A stretch of 64,000 bases of DNA from positions 124,001 to 188,000 of the forward strand of contig JARFXM010000009.1 in NCBI GenBank assembly GCA_029532625.1, given 5' to 3'. Made by a program: the position numbers and the translations under genes. This DNA comes from Lomentospora prolificans (lineage: Eukaryota > Ascomycota > Sordariomycetes > Microascales > Microascaceae). The notes beneath the pieces were generated by a model. That model made no database searches. It saw nothing but the letters and a program-made list of their open reading frames with translations, and was not told the DNA's origin. This document shows, one piece after another, positions 9,993 through 22,722 of the stretch. Every line of letters starts with the position of its first letter. Position 1 is the stretch's first letter.

Positions 9993-12849
9993 CGTGGGCG
10001 GTGATCAAGTATTCGACGCCTTGCAGACTTCGATCAGCTTGGCGCAAGGTTTTCTTCCCAAGTGTTCCTTTCGTCTGATTTTATACATTGGGAAACCGCT
10101 TAATAGATATCGATGGCTGACCCCACTGCGAACCCTTGTCATAGATCCGCAAAACGGCACGCATTCCCATTGCGGTATTGGGGCCCGGTGGTTCGTTTCC
10201 GGGCGGGCCCATCCAGGACTCTTTTGGCAGGGCTAGCGTCGCAAATTCCACCAATGCAAGCCGAGCGCTTGGAGTGGAGATGCAGTGGAGATTCTGCGTG
10301 CTATCGCTGGCATTACCACGTCGGATCGGTCACGTTTGTGATAGGGGGGGTTGTGCTCGATCCTACGATGGCGCGAAGACGGAAGAGAGCCGGGCTATCC
10401 TAGTTTGAGCATCTACGCCGTTGCGCATTGCCTGTTCTCCGGACATTAATTCAATCCAGATCGGGACAGCGTTCTGGAGCCACCAAAACCGGTTCCGCCC
10501 ATAACACTGGGACTGGTGCCAGCGGTAAAGCGGCTCCCAATTGCGGCCTTTAGGTGCTAATTTTCGTGAGATCGATGATGAAAGCGTCTGTGCTTGCCCC
10601 ATAGATCCCAGCCAGTTCCAGCCCGGTAAAGTATGTATTTTCCAAGTCGTTGAGAAACTGTATCCTGAGTTGTGCCAGCTATCGTCAAATCTAAAACTAC
10701 CTGCTTCGCCATTCCGGGCATTTTCCACTCGTGATCTTGCTCGCCCACCGTTTACGATGTATCTTATCCAACCCAGTCTCGGTTCAGGTATTATGTCCAA
10801 CTATTCTGATTTAGCTGGTCTACAACATTCAAATGAGATTTACTGCTGCGCGCTCGTGCTGAGACTAACAAATACAACGACTGCTGCCGCATACACAGCA
10901 GTACTAGTAACCACATCCTCGCCTTGAGATAACATGCCATACATAGCCCAATGCCAGAATAAAAGCTGTCCGGGTACAAAAGCCCGCCTAGATCGTGTTG
11001 TGCAGCACCACTATCTACATCTGTATGGGTAAGAAGAGTCCGCTACGGAATGGTATGCCACGGAGTGTCATATAAAACAACTCCTCTCCTCGCTCGCGTG
11101 TGTGGACCGAAGACTGCTAGTTCGTGGGAGAAGGCAGAACAACTCAGATAAACGTTTTGTTTCAAGTGCTGGGAGGGACTCATTTTTTACTGCCTCGCTG
11201 AATATAGCCCTCTCAAAGGGGGCGCTCTTCGGTCAAGGTAAATGGATCGTTGTTTTGACAAGGAAATTTTACATATTCGTAATTCTGCAAAGGCATGTCC
11301 CTCGGAGATTAACGCTATTATTCGTTGTATTAGCATATATGAAGGCCCCATACTTACCATAATGCCTGAGTGTGGCCAAAAGTGTATGGGCCGCGTTGTT
11401 AAGCCTCAGGCTCTCCATCTGGTATGGCATACCTCTTGTATTAGCTTCATCTGGAGCTGTCGACGGATGTCGATGTAGATGAGCGAGGTTCAAACGATAT
11501 TGGCTGTCTCCCGCTAATAACAGTGCCTGTCATGTCTAGTTGAATTGTGTCTCGATAAGAGGCTCGGGAAGAGGATTTTCACAATAGAAAGAAAATATCC
11601 ACTCCATGGCCGTTCCGATTTCGTCGTCTTACCCCGCTTGCCTGGGATGCTGTAATAGCCTCCAGATCCGAGTTTCTAGTTGCTATCTTGGTCGCTCATG
11701 CATTGATAAGGGGTCCTACACTTAAGCTACCGGCCTAAGAGTTTGTAAGAGACGAGAGACGATCGCAATATCGTGTCCAGAATATATTCTGATGTATTTC
11801 AGGGCTCAGAACAATACGTGGTACAGGACGTGGCGGCTGTCGATAGGTGTTATTATAGCCTGGCTAGTTAGCTGTATAGTGCACAGCTGCCAGCTGCGGG
11901 TTAAGCTCCCACTACGCGCCTTCGCCGCTGCTACTCACGATAACTCAACTCGTCCTTGCCTGGACTGGAAAGTCGAGTCACCACCGACTGACCACTTCTT
12001 CCATAGTTTCAAGCGTAATAATCGTGAATAATTTTCGTCCAATCCACTCCTTGCCCCTTAAACTGAAGCAATGATGTCTATAGATTCGGTTCCCTCACAA
12101 ATAGTGGGATGTGGCATAAAGGTCTAGGCAGGCTCGTTTATAAAGAGGCTTGCCACCAACCCTTCTTCAATAGTCTAGAAGAAGAAGAAGAAGATGATGA
12201 TGATGATGATGAACAAGAAAAAGAAAGACACAAAACTGCTCATGAAGGACGCCCACGCTATTTAAATGAACCAAGTTATTATTCGAATTAAGATCCATTG
12301 TTGAGTTTGGGGGTGGTATTAGTGTGTTTTCGCACATGAACTTGAGCGGTTATGAATCAAGAGGTGAAAGTCTATCGCATCCAGTGCTCAGGTCAACCCC
12401 CAACCGTACTACTTCCCGAAGGTGCGGAATAGCCGTATTTCCGGGGTCGTGTCCCACCCCCAAAAAGGTACAAGTGCCACGGAACTACCACTCGGGCGAG
12501 ATTTTATCAGCCGATGCGTGATGCGGCGAACGATAGTGCGGGGCAGAAAGTCGACCCATAGAGCTATTTTTGAGGGGAAGAGGGGTAAATCCGCGTGTCC
12601 CTGGCAGCCGTGGGGAACAATGCAGGCAATGGGGACGCGGAAAACCCGAGGTTTGGAAGCTAGCGAGGAGCACTTGAATGCGAATTTCCCCATCTTTTAT
12701 GAAAAGAATCTTTGCGATCTACACATCTCCCTGGACAACCTGGACAACCTTCACTTGCGCGAAACGGAACTCCCTGCGTTCAACTAGCCCCGTTGCGTCT
12801 TCCTAAAATAACTAATCCCGAGGTCAAGTCAGAGGCTGTCAACGCAACG
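9993..12849. other. 2.9-kb gene-poor stretch
   Basis: I see no supported gene on either strand. Open frames reach at most about 145 codons and show no recognisable domain. The first few hundred bases serve as PL4 promoter. A GAA/GAT microsatellite lies at 12178-12212, and the last part is leader for the DUF3500 gene. Confidence 0.5.
12178..12212 (+). repeat. GAA/GAT trinucleotide repeat
   Basis: About six GAA units run directly into about six GAT units. It is a simple microsatellite in a region without genes. Confidence 0.9.
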
Positions 12850-14264
12850 ATGGCGGGCTCGAGTGATGCCGCCGCGCAAAGCGCAGCCTATCGGCAGTTT
12901 CTTCCCGACTTGAGCATCCCCCGGTTTACCACGATGCAGGTCCAGGATGCCCACGAGTATGCCGCGGCTTTCAAAGAATCAGGCATGCCCCCTTGGCTGC
13001 ATGCTCTCTATCTTCATTGGAGGAAATTGTTACAGGAGCCCTTCCGTGGCGTCACGAATGACGGTATGTTTTCTTCGCAGTGGTGTTTTTTTTTTTTTCT
13101 TTTTTAGTTTTCTGTTTAGGATGCACAGTTCTGCGACCTCTTTGCACAAATTGCCTAGTTAACTAACCGCTGGACGATACGATAGGTAACGTGCGACCCG
13201 GTTTGTTCAAACTCCAAGACGAGGGCATCCCCATCCAGGACATCGTTAGCGCGACCAATGACCTCCTTGGCAAGCTCCAAGCTCACAAAGTCGCATTCGA
13301 ACCCTACCATATCGATAGCCCGGAATGGCGGACGTGGTCAAACCCCGAATTCCTGTTGAGCCACAAGGGTGTTCGCCTCGATGAATTGACCGAGGAGCTC
13401 CGCCAATCTGTCATGAACGTCCTCCGAGTCACGCTCTCCCCTGAAGGATACGAGAAAGCTACGGGGGCCATGAGGATAAACGGATACCTGGGCGAGCTCG
13501 TCAAGGCGCCGCGGGTCTGTAACGAGTTCTCTTACAACTTTGTCCTGTTTGGCACACCTTCTGTCGACGCGCCATGGGGCTTTTCCTTCTATGGACACCA
13601 TTTGTGTCTCAACATCTTCCTCTACAAGAGCCAAATAGTGGTCTCGCCCTGGTTCACCGGAGCCGAGCCCAATCTGATCGACGAGGGTCCTTACAAGGGC
13701 ACCAGGATCCTACTAGAGGAGGAAAAGTTGGGCCTCAAGCTCATGCAATCTCTCCCCGCCGAGCAGCAATCCAAGGCCCAAGTATACGAGCTGCTCAACG
13801 ACCCCAAGATGCCCAAAGGCAGGTGGAACCACGATGACCAGCGCCACCTCTGCGGCGCGTACCGAGACAACCGCGTGGTTCCCTATGAGGGCGTCCTCGT
13901 GGCCGACATGGCACAGGAGCACCAAGACCTCGTAACGGCCATCATTCGCGAATACAACCTGTACCTGCCCCAGACCGCCAAAGAGATCCGCGTCGCCGAC
14001 GCCGTGAGCTGGTACAAGGAGACGTACTTTTGCTGGATCGGCTCTTATGGGGATGATGACGCGTTCTACTATCGCATCCAGAGCCCCGTGGTCATCATCG
14101 AGTTCGACCACCACTCTGGTGTGTTTCTGACCAACAAGGAGCCCGCCAAGTTTCACATTCATACCTTGCTACGGACGCCGAACGCGGGCGATTATGGAAT
14201 GGCGCTACGTCCACTGATTCCAGGCATAGAGCAAAAGTTCATTTGGGAAGGAGATAAGGAATAA
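12850..14264 (+). CDS. DUF3500-domain protein
   Basis: Exon 1 (12850-13063) joins exon 2 (13186-14264) to give 430 residues. The intron carries a T-rich run. The start follows directly on MAGSSDAAAQSAAYRQFLPD, with no signal peptide. The C-terminal part has the features of DUF3500: FLLFG-like core (FNYVLFGTPS-type segment), YKGTRILLEEEKLGLKLMQSL, FYYRIQSPVVIIEFDHHSG, and HIHTLLRTPNAGDYGMALR near the end. DUF3500 proteins occur in bacteria and fungi and have no established biochemical function; the several conserved His residues (DHH, HIH) suggest metal binding, but this is inference. The large antisense frames inside exon 2 are shadows. Confidence 0.85.
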
Positions 14265-14581
14265 CTATTAGCGAGCGACCTTTTATAGCAGTACAGCCAA
14301 ATACAACGAACTCAGGCTACAGACACAAGGGATCAAAATCTTTGAGGTGACGACCATGGCTTTGAGCCTCAGGTCGGTACTACTACACACCGAAACTTAG
14401 CTAATGTCCATTTGAATCTCGAGTCAAAAAGAAGCTCCAACGGCTTTATAAGTGAAAGCAAATCGATGCGAATAAAGCAAGGGAAGAAAAAAAATCTTAA
14501 CCTTGTTGAATAAAAATTTAAAGATAAGAATAAAAATGTAGGAAAAAAAAAGCGAAGGGAAATTTCTTAGCTAAGAAAGGG

Positions 14582-14615
<34 letters not shown>

Positions 14616-16769
14616 ATACAACACCAGGGATTCGCTGGTCGTCACCGACCCAACTACTAGTCTGGCGCTTCGCAGCTTGTGTACAGGGGAGCGGACGGGA
14701 CCCTCAATTCTCTGCGAGCTATGGTCGTATGTACTGAAAAGGTTTGGAAGTTGCCTTTATAAAGCCAACTCTGCCAAATATTCGATTTTGTCGTTGGAGA
14801 CGCCGGGTGCGTTCCGATTATGGCGCAATGCTAGGGTCGTTACGAAACCGGCTGCAACTTGCGGCTAGGACGGGAAAAAGTGCTCGGTCAGAGTGTGTTG
14901 CTCCTCCAACAGGCTCAGAGAAAATCCGAAAACCGAAGGCGGGATATCCGAGGGTCGTATCCCTGACGCTTTCGACCACAGCATTTGCTTGGTTGGTCGA
15001 AACGCTGATCGAGCCCAGAACTTTGTGGCGAGCCAAAGGGATGCCAAGGAGATTGCCACGGTATATGGGTTGATCTTCAATTGGCCAAAGGTCCACCTAA
15101 AATAGACTAAAAGAGCTCATGGAAGCTGGGAGGGCTGGCTGGAGAACCGTGGTCGATTCGGTTCCGTCTTGGATGCGGCTGCTGAAGATAAGGGTAGGCG
15201 TTCGGTCAATCAGCCCGGTTTCTACATACCTCCCCTCCTGGTCCGCCGCATGGCATGGCGCAGCTAAGTGTTCAGACAATTATTATTTCGTCAATCAGGC
15301 AGTTGCTAAGTGCGACACACCCATCCCACATTGTTGGCGTGCTTCTTGTCGGGCACATATCAGGAACTAATACCCCCTCCGACTCCCCCAGAACAAACGT
15401 GAACGAATCCACTCACCCTCAACCCTGTTGAAACCTGATCAATTCTTTTCTAGGCTTTGAGAAGAATTACAACCTCCTTCTGTCGACTGCACTTCAGATT
15501 CGTTCGCCGCCGGGAAAGACTCCAGACTCCGTGTCTACACAACTGCTACGGACGGGGGCATGTGCGAAAATACAATACGAAGACGACTGGACCGGAGCAA
15601 GTCTAGCAACGTCATCGCTACTGGCAAGCTTGGCTGTCCACTTGCTGCCGCTTTGCTTCGCCCCCAGAACACTCGGGTAGAATACTATGTAGGAACCGAC
15701 AACAAGGTCAACGTGCAGTGGCAACTTTGGGTTCGACGTCGCTCCGTATTCGTACCTTTCCGGCGTCTTCATAGACAGAAACGTCGTCCTCTGTGTTTAC
15801 AGCCAGATCAGTAACACCACTAATTATCCACAGTGTCGTGAGTCTTTTCCATCCAGTACTGCCATGCTGGTGGAAAGGTCTGTATCGGTTGAAAGTTTGT
15901 GCCAAATTTCACCAGAGCCATCTCTCCGTTCCTTTACAAAATATTCGCTGAGGCCTACAGACGCTTGAAAACCGACAATATTTTGAAGGCCTAGGAGACG
16001 ACGAAGCTGATATTAAGGGATGGACTGTCAGGGCGAACCTTGGAGCCGCCCTCTCCTGTAGCGTGATCGCCGCTGCCTCTCACAGCCCTGGTTGCCTTAT
16101 CTGTAGGTCCCTGTCGCTTGTATACAGGCGTCTTTGCACTTGTCACCCTGCTGGCGACTGTATCATACATAGGTCGCTACCAAGGCAGGGCTCCATGCAA
16201 ACTCACATTCACTTAGGGTGTAGTACTCTCCAGACACACGAATGACACAAGTCAATCAACGCGGCCTCGAACGGCAGTGACCAATTATTTGGTCGTGGGT
16301 GAGCTGGCTAACCAATCCGAGGTCCATCCCCCCGTCGGTGCAAGCCCTCCACCGCCGTCTTAAGCAGGAGGCTTGACAGCGTCCCGCCTCAGATTGGAGT
16401 ACCACAGAGTCATCTTTCGATTTGCCTCTCAAATTGGACGGCGAGAGAGCAGCCAGGCTACTCGATTGAATAAGAGTAACATTTATGAGGTTATTTCATT
16501 CTAGCACATCATATCGTGAACATCACCGCAATTATGAAACAATGAGATATCACTTCCGCCTTAATACTCGGTGGTTACCGCTTCCTCCCTACACATTATT
16601 AAGCCTTCAGGTCATTATTCAGCTTCTCGACAACCACTTTTGATATGCGGGCCTACACTACAACGTGACTTTACACCACGGTTCCTGACCATGGTTTGGC
16701 AATGATCCGCTCGAACTAGCACCGCTGGCTCAAGGCGAAATACTCGGCAGAAACACCCAAAAACCCTAA
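14265..16769. other. 2.5-kb gene-poor stretch
   Basis: Downstream of the DUF3500 gene the DNA is A-rich and includes a run of 33 A at 14582-14614. Further on, around 15450-16200, short open frames alternate with stops and could be a decayed gene, but nothing can be named. Confidence 0.45.
14582..14614 (+). repeat. Homopolymer run of 33 A
   Basis: An uninterrupted A-run in an A-rich 3' flank. It could be a simple repeat or the tail of an old retroposed sequence. No retroelement body is seen next to it. Confidence 0.85.
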
Positions 16770-19524
16770 TTAGAACCCGGCCCCGTTTTCAAACTGACCT
16801 AACCTTGCAGACAAATCGCTCAACGCCTGCGACAGTAGACCCGCAGTACTCCTCGCCATATCCGACTTTTTACCCAAGAACCAAAGCGCCTTGATGCACT
16901 CCTCGCATCGCCTCAAACTCTCCTCACACGTCTCCCCTTCGTGTCCCAGGTCCGTCCCGCTCGCGTGCCACAAGTCCTGCGCCTGCGAAAGATGCATTGC
17001 TCCCGCTTTTGTAAATGCCCTGATAATGAGCATCGTCCACGGCTCCGTGAGGATTGTGCATTTGTTGACGGCGAAATGAAAATCGGGCGACGGCTGAGAC
17101 TGAAACGTGCTATTATCGCAGTACGTCGGATCAACTGCGTCGGGCGGCACGGAAACGTTGGCCAAGTCCGATATTTCGTTCGCACTCGCCTTCTTGATTC
17201 TCTCTGCGACCCTGTTCTGTAACCGGGTTTGGCTGATTTCCGCTACACCGAACTGATTCTCATCGATGAAATCGACCAGATTCGCAAACATGAGCGCAGC
17301 TAGGTGCCAGTGCGCCGATATGCAAAAGAACCAACTCTGGATTCGGACAGGTACTTTGGGGAAGTTGCGAACGAGCTCTTTGAAAAAAGCCCCGTACGTC
17401 GCGTTCCAGTACCGATAAAGTGACATGGTGTCCTGAATAATGTCCTCTATACAGTCGGGTCGCTCCCTCCTCCGAAGCGCATTCTGTAGCCATAAAACAT
17501 GCCGGTAGAGTAGAACCTTGACGGGTCCTGATCGAGTTACAGCCTCGGCGGCGGCTTCATAAGAACATGGCCAACGCGGCGTGTGCACTGGCCTATTAGG
17601 ATCGTCCTGAATGAAAAGCGGCGTTGACCATCGTCGAACGACTTGGCCATTATTACTGCTAGGTCTCGGAGACGCATCGTCGCTCGGTTCTTCGGTAGAG
17701 GCATCGCAGTGCTGGGAGTCCTCATCCGCTACGACGACAGGTCTCTCATTCATTGAAGAAGACACAGTGTCGAACATGACGGCAAGCCAGTATACCAGAC
17801 CTACAGTCCTTCCATGCTCATTGACATCATCAGACGAAGTGAGATCCCCAGCCTGGCCTCCAGTTAAACTGAGCCGTCGACTATCCCAGCGGAACTTCAA
17901 TACATTTGCTTTCCGCGCCGCATTCTCCATGTGGATAGGTGTACCATCTTTGGCTATAGCGGCTTCCAGTTTCGCCATTAATAGCGAAGTATTGTTGGTT
18001 GTTGACCCGCGGACGTTTCGCAACCGGCTCTCCAAGTGATCAATTGGCTCGATCTCATCAGAGTCCCACGGCTTCTGGCATAGACCAAAAATCAGCTCCG
18101 CACAGGCAACCCTGAAGCACTCTACCCCGGATGTCTGTTGAAGTGCCCTGTTCGCCTGCTCCCAGAATGAAATCTGAATGTTGCGATCAAACTCCTGCAC
18201 CAAGTCATCAGCACCTAATAACCCGTCCGATAATGGCGGCGACATATACTGCTCGCGTTCACGGCGACTACCTTGTGCCCATTGGCTAGTGAAGGCCATG
18301 ATAGCGAGGTGTAACGCCTTTGCAGCCGCTTGGTTCTCGCTCTGGCTAAGTCGAATCAAACGTGTAGAGCGCGCATATCGATCGAGCCTCACAACGCGCG
18401 AGTATATTCTGTTTGACCAGGTACTTCCCTGCTCTACTGCCTTCCATCCTCGCTGGCCTGGTACTCCGCCCATTCCGCGCTTATTCGTGTATGGACACGT
18501 TGCTTCCGTTAACCAACAAGAGAGACTATGCTCTAACACGTCGTGATAGATGCGGAAGAGGTTCTCGGAGATCATGCCGTTATTCGCTTGGGAAATCATT
18601 GTTTCATTGAGTGTCGAAAACGAGAACGGTGTGGTTGGCGTCCCCCGCCACGCCCTTGATCGTCGGCTGAATGAGCTTCCCGGAGAGCTATTATTATACG
18701 GAATCACCGCTTCCTCGTCAGGGTCCTGGTCTCGATGGCTGTCGGGGTGCCATACTGGAGCAGAAAGACCGACACTTTGGTTCGGAGTCAGCGCGGTCTC
18801 CCACGCTGGGGATAGGCCAAACGTCGCATTATCAGCAACGCCCGAGCTTTCAGGACCTTGGGGCGGATATATAAGCGCTGGCATTCCAAATTGTAGGGCA
18901 TCGTGATCTGTCACCAAACGAGAGTCCGGTGCGAACGTCGCAAACGGATCAGACAAGAGTACCGGCGACTCATCCAGCCACGAGGAAGGGCCGCTCCCGC
19001 AGAAAGCAGGTTGGTAATACTGCGTACGGCTTCGTATCGTGTCAGGCACACTCGCCGTGACGGGGTCGATGCTGACATCGGATGCGATACTCCGCAGAGA
19101 CCGAGGAGTCGAGGTTGATGTCCTTCGGCGCTTGGCAGGTCCCTCGGATTGCGTGTGAGGGTTTAAGCTCTCGACGTCGTGAGGCCGTCTCGTTCGCTGG
19201 GTTAACCGGAGCTGCGCACGTGCCCACGTATAGGTGCATTTTTTCCCTGTTCTTAAACAATAGGAGCAGGACTGGGATAGGTCTTCTAGATCTAAGATAT
19301 GCCAGGATGCGACGTCAGCAAGATACATTTTCCATCAGGAGCGACTATATGATGAGCCATTTTCATTCAGAGCGCATAGAGCGGGTTGACTTACCGCTAC
19401 TGTGGAAGATATTATAAGAAGACGCCGTCCGATCCCCGCGAGATTCCTGGCTGTGCGAAGAAACCCCACTGCAGGCACGTTTCGAACGCCGACATTGATC
19501 ACAAGAGCGATTCTGGCGACGCAT
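16770..19524 (-). CDS. Zn2Cys6 fungal transcription factor
   Basis: Exon 1 (19524-19395) and exon 2 (19291-16770) give 883 residues. The start is placed upstream of the long open frame because the first half of the zinc cluster, CDQCRRSKRAC (Cys 8, 11, 18), lies in exon 1 and the second half, CSYCLRTGKKC (Cys 52, 55, 62), in exon 2. The two halves each have the C-X2-C-X6-C pattern; the linker between them is long (33 residues) and interrupted by the intron. Behind the cluster come a basic stretch and a low-complexity region, then a large middle region (about 280-720) that looks like the fungal-specific regulatory domain. It is a nuclear DNA-binding regulator, presumably recognising CGG half-sites. 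It lies 1.2 kb beyond the BVMO gene, whose promoter holds many TTGCGG elements. Confidence 0.9.
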
Positions 19525-20698
19525 AGTGTCCAGGCTACCAGGCTTAATAGATAAAAGACACTATTTGCGCAGAGTTGATAGTAGAGCAGCAGAGTTCTAG
19601 GTTGTCAGGGACAATGCGTAGTCAGCATTGTGTTTTGTCGTCTGGAGCAGGCGTGCGAAGGCCTCAAGAGCGGGGTTTTCGGGATAGATACAAATTTTTT
19701 TCCCAGCTGGCCATTAGAAAAGGCGAGCCAGTTGTTTATCATGGTTACAATCCGCTCCGCCGGCGCAGCCCCTATTTTCCCCGGGCCTATGCGCTTTGCG
19801 GGGGTGGGCCTCGGTCTTGGATGGAAGCCATCATCGTTGATCAGGCTACATGCTTCCAGCTAGTGCTGCAAGAGACGGCTTGGATGCTGGCCTTTTCGCC
19901 TCGATCGGGCCACCCTCCCCGGACTTACCTATTACCTTTTGCACTATTAGTCCAGTAAAACCGAGCTGGCCCGGCGCAGTTCCATGTGATGCGCCGGCGT
20001 GAAAAAACGCAAATTTGACGTCACTGTGCATTTAGCGCACTCCTTCGCTTCGCAGATGGACCAAGAGGTGAGGAGGTTGGGCGGGCAAGAACCAATGAAT
20101 AACGCCGTGATCAACCAAGTCACCTTCCCGACTAGCGCTAGTTCAGGACTGGCTGCAGAAATCGACATTCTTGTCCATATTTGTATTCGTTGCCTCGTAA
20201 TCCCGCCTTGGGAGACGTGCCAGCTTGACACGGTACCCAAGTTAGGATGTATGTACGAAGGTAGTGTACGTACAACAGTTTGAACACGACGCTGAAGCTG
20301 AACTTTACGGCTGACAAAAAAAAAAAAAAAAAGGGGAAAAGGAAAAAGCAATTTGCTGGATGTGACATGAACATCGAGCATCCCAATTCCACAGGTCGGA
20401 TCGATATTCCGGATAACCGAAATGAGAATGATCTAGAATAATAAGCCCTAAGCAGTAGAAGGACGATGTCGCAGAACCAATTTGCGGCTGGCGACCACTA
20501 GCTGGCATGCCGAGCTACAACGCCCTAATTCTACGCTACAGAAGCGTTAGTTGCATCAGATCAAGATTAACCTGCTCCCCGACCGCAAACTGGTGTGAAA
20601 TGTACTTGGAAGAGAGAAAGCACATGATATTGAGTCTGCTGGAGTCCTGTACCTGCCTGAGTCGATCTCGATAAAACGGTACCCCTTCATAAACGGTT
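19525..20698. other. Upstream region of the Zn2Cys6 gene
   Basis: This is the presumed promoter of the regulator and the 3' flank of the BVMO. An A-run with purine-rich sequence sits near 20317-20345. No gene is recognised. Confidence 0.5.
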
Positions 20699-22722
20699 TC
20701 AAGCCTTCACAATTTCAAATCCACCCATACTGTCCAGTGCCTGTCGAATCTCTACAGCATACTGGGGGATGCCGCCGACATAACAAACCGGCTCGAAAAC
20801 CTTGCCGGGAATGCTCCCTCCCATATACGTAGACCTGGTAGTGGGGAAGAGCGTAGCATTAGTCTGGTTGACCAGCTGATCTTTCCACGCCTTGCAAGCA
20901 TCGAGCTTGGGATTGATATACTGAATCTGGTTCATTTCCATCTTGGCGATGCAATCGGCGATCCACCTTCCCTGAACTTCAATAGTCGAGGGTCCGTTGC
21001 TGAAGAGTGTTGGGGCGTGGGCACCGTAGAGATGGAACATGTTAGGGTACCCGTTGACAGTGAGGCCAAGGTAAGTGGAGGCGCCAGGCGCCCATTCGTC
21101 TTCAAGCTTAGTACCATTAATGCTTTCAAGCCCGAGCTGGGTCATCACTGTCAGATCGGGTTATTAGTTTCCTGTCAATGTTAAGAGGGAAATCAGGTAT
21201 TAACTCGGTGATGCAGCATTCGTACCTCCAGTGACTACATCCTTTATTAGGAGTGCAAGTCCAGTCAGTAATAATAATAATAATGGATGCCATAAGGTCG
21301 TGGGGAGGAACCCAAGAGAAGAAACTCACAAATCCAGTCGCCACCGCAATCACGTCGAACTCATAGTGAGTCCCATCTTCCAAAGTAATTCCAGTCTCGG
21401 TGAACTCGCGAATGGGGTTATCTTTAATGTCGACGAGATCGACTGTGGGCCGGTTGAACTGCTCATAGTAGGTCGATTCCAAACAGGGCCGCTTAACACC
21501 AAAGTAGTGGGGCATCTCCAATGGCGCGAGGAGGTCCTTTAGCCTGGGATCGTCGATCCTAGCCCTAGTCTTCTTGGCCCAGAACTTGTAAGATTCCTTA
21601 TTCGCCTCCGGGTTGAAGAGGTTATCTTTATAAAGGCCGACCCAGAACCGGAAACCACCCTCGCCCCAGACTCTCTCATACAAGGCCTCTCGCTCCTCGG
21701 GGGTATCGTCAAACGTATTTTTCTCATACCAGTCGTAGTGAAATCCGGCAAAGTTCTTTTCTCGGTACCGGAAAAGCTCTGGGTAAAAGACCTTTTTGCG
21801 ATTCTGCTCCTCCTCGGTGTAGTATTTCCGACGCATAGGCACAGCTAGGTTGGGGGTGCGCTGGAACACCTTGACCGAACCCGCGGTGGGGCCCCACGCC
21901 TGCACGATCTGGACACCGGAGGCTCCCGTGCCGATCACCGCGCAACGCTTGCCTCGGACATCCACGTCCTGGTCAGGCCAGAAGGAGGAGTGGTGGATGA
22001 CGCCCTTGAACTTGTCCATCCCGGGCCACGCAGGGAAGTATCGCTTCGCAGACTGTGGAAAAGGCGTGTTAGATACGCGTTAGAGCGCTTGGTGGAAATG
22101 GCATGCCTTCTCGGCGAGGGGCCACTTACGAATCCAGTGCCAAGAATTAGGTACTTGGCCTTAGTCGTTCGGCCATCGGCCGTTTGCACCCTCCATCGGC
22201 CGGACGTGGTATCAAACTTTGCACCAGTAACGACCGTGTTAAAGGCACAGTCCTGTTTAATGTTTAGGACCTTGTCAACGTGGTCGAAATAGGCCCGCAG
22301 TTCCTTGTAGTCGGGATAGTTGCTCGACCAGTTCCAGGTCTTCCAGACTTCGGGGAAGGAGAATTCGTACTCCGGGATTTCCGAATCGACGGCTGCTCCA
22401 GGATAGCAGTTCCATCGCCAAGTGCCGCCGATGTCGTTGCCAGCTTCGTAGATGACGGCCTTCATGCCACGGTCTCGAAGTGTCTTGAGCATGAAGATGC
22501 CAGCTATAAGATGAAGCTCTCAGTCAATATATTACACACAAAGTCTATGAGTTTAACATTCTAGATAGCGAATTTGGACTTACCAAATCCCGCGCCGACG
22601 ATCAAAGCATCAACCTCCAGGTTGTCAGCGTACGGGCCACTCTTCACAGCCTGCGGTGTGACCGCATAGTCGTTCAAAGTGGTATTGAACTTCTTAGCCT
22701 CGTTGATAATTTCTTCACGCAT
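20699..22722 (-). CDS. Baeyer-Villiger monooxygenase (FAD/NADPH)
   Basis: Five exons: 22722-22584, 22503-22130, 22052-21330, a 16-nt exon 21241-21226, and 21147-20699, giving 566 residues. Both Rossmann motifs are present: GAGFAG (44-48 region, created across the first intron) and GTGASG (212-217). The BVMO fingerprint F-x-G-x(3)-H-x(3)-W-P is at 186-197 (FKGVIHHSSFWP). The small exon supplies DVVTG, which joins VATGF to the VMTQLGLESING segment as expected for BVMOs. The enzyme inserts oxygen next to a ketone to give an ester or lactone. The ATG at 22722 is the first in frame; the frame stays open upstream to 22899 without an ATG, so an additional upstream exon is possible. It is divergent to a beta-lactamase-like hydrolase gene. 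Confidence 0.92.

Noticed and set aside
13304..14162. Large antisense open frames within the DUF3500 gene
   Set aside because: They are shadows of strongly biased codons on the plus strand; the plus-strand protein carries the conserved family segments.
15450..16245. Possible decayed gene in short plus-strand frames
   Set aside because: Frames are broken and nothing recognisable remains, so no product can be supported.
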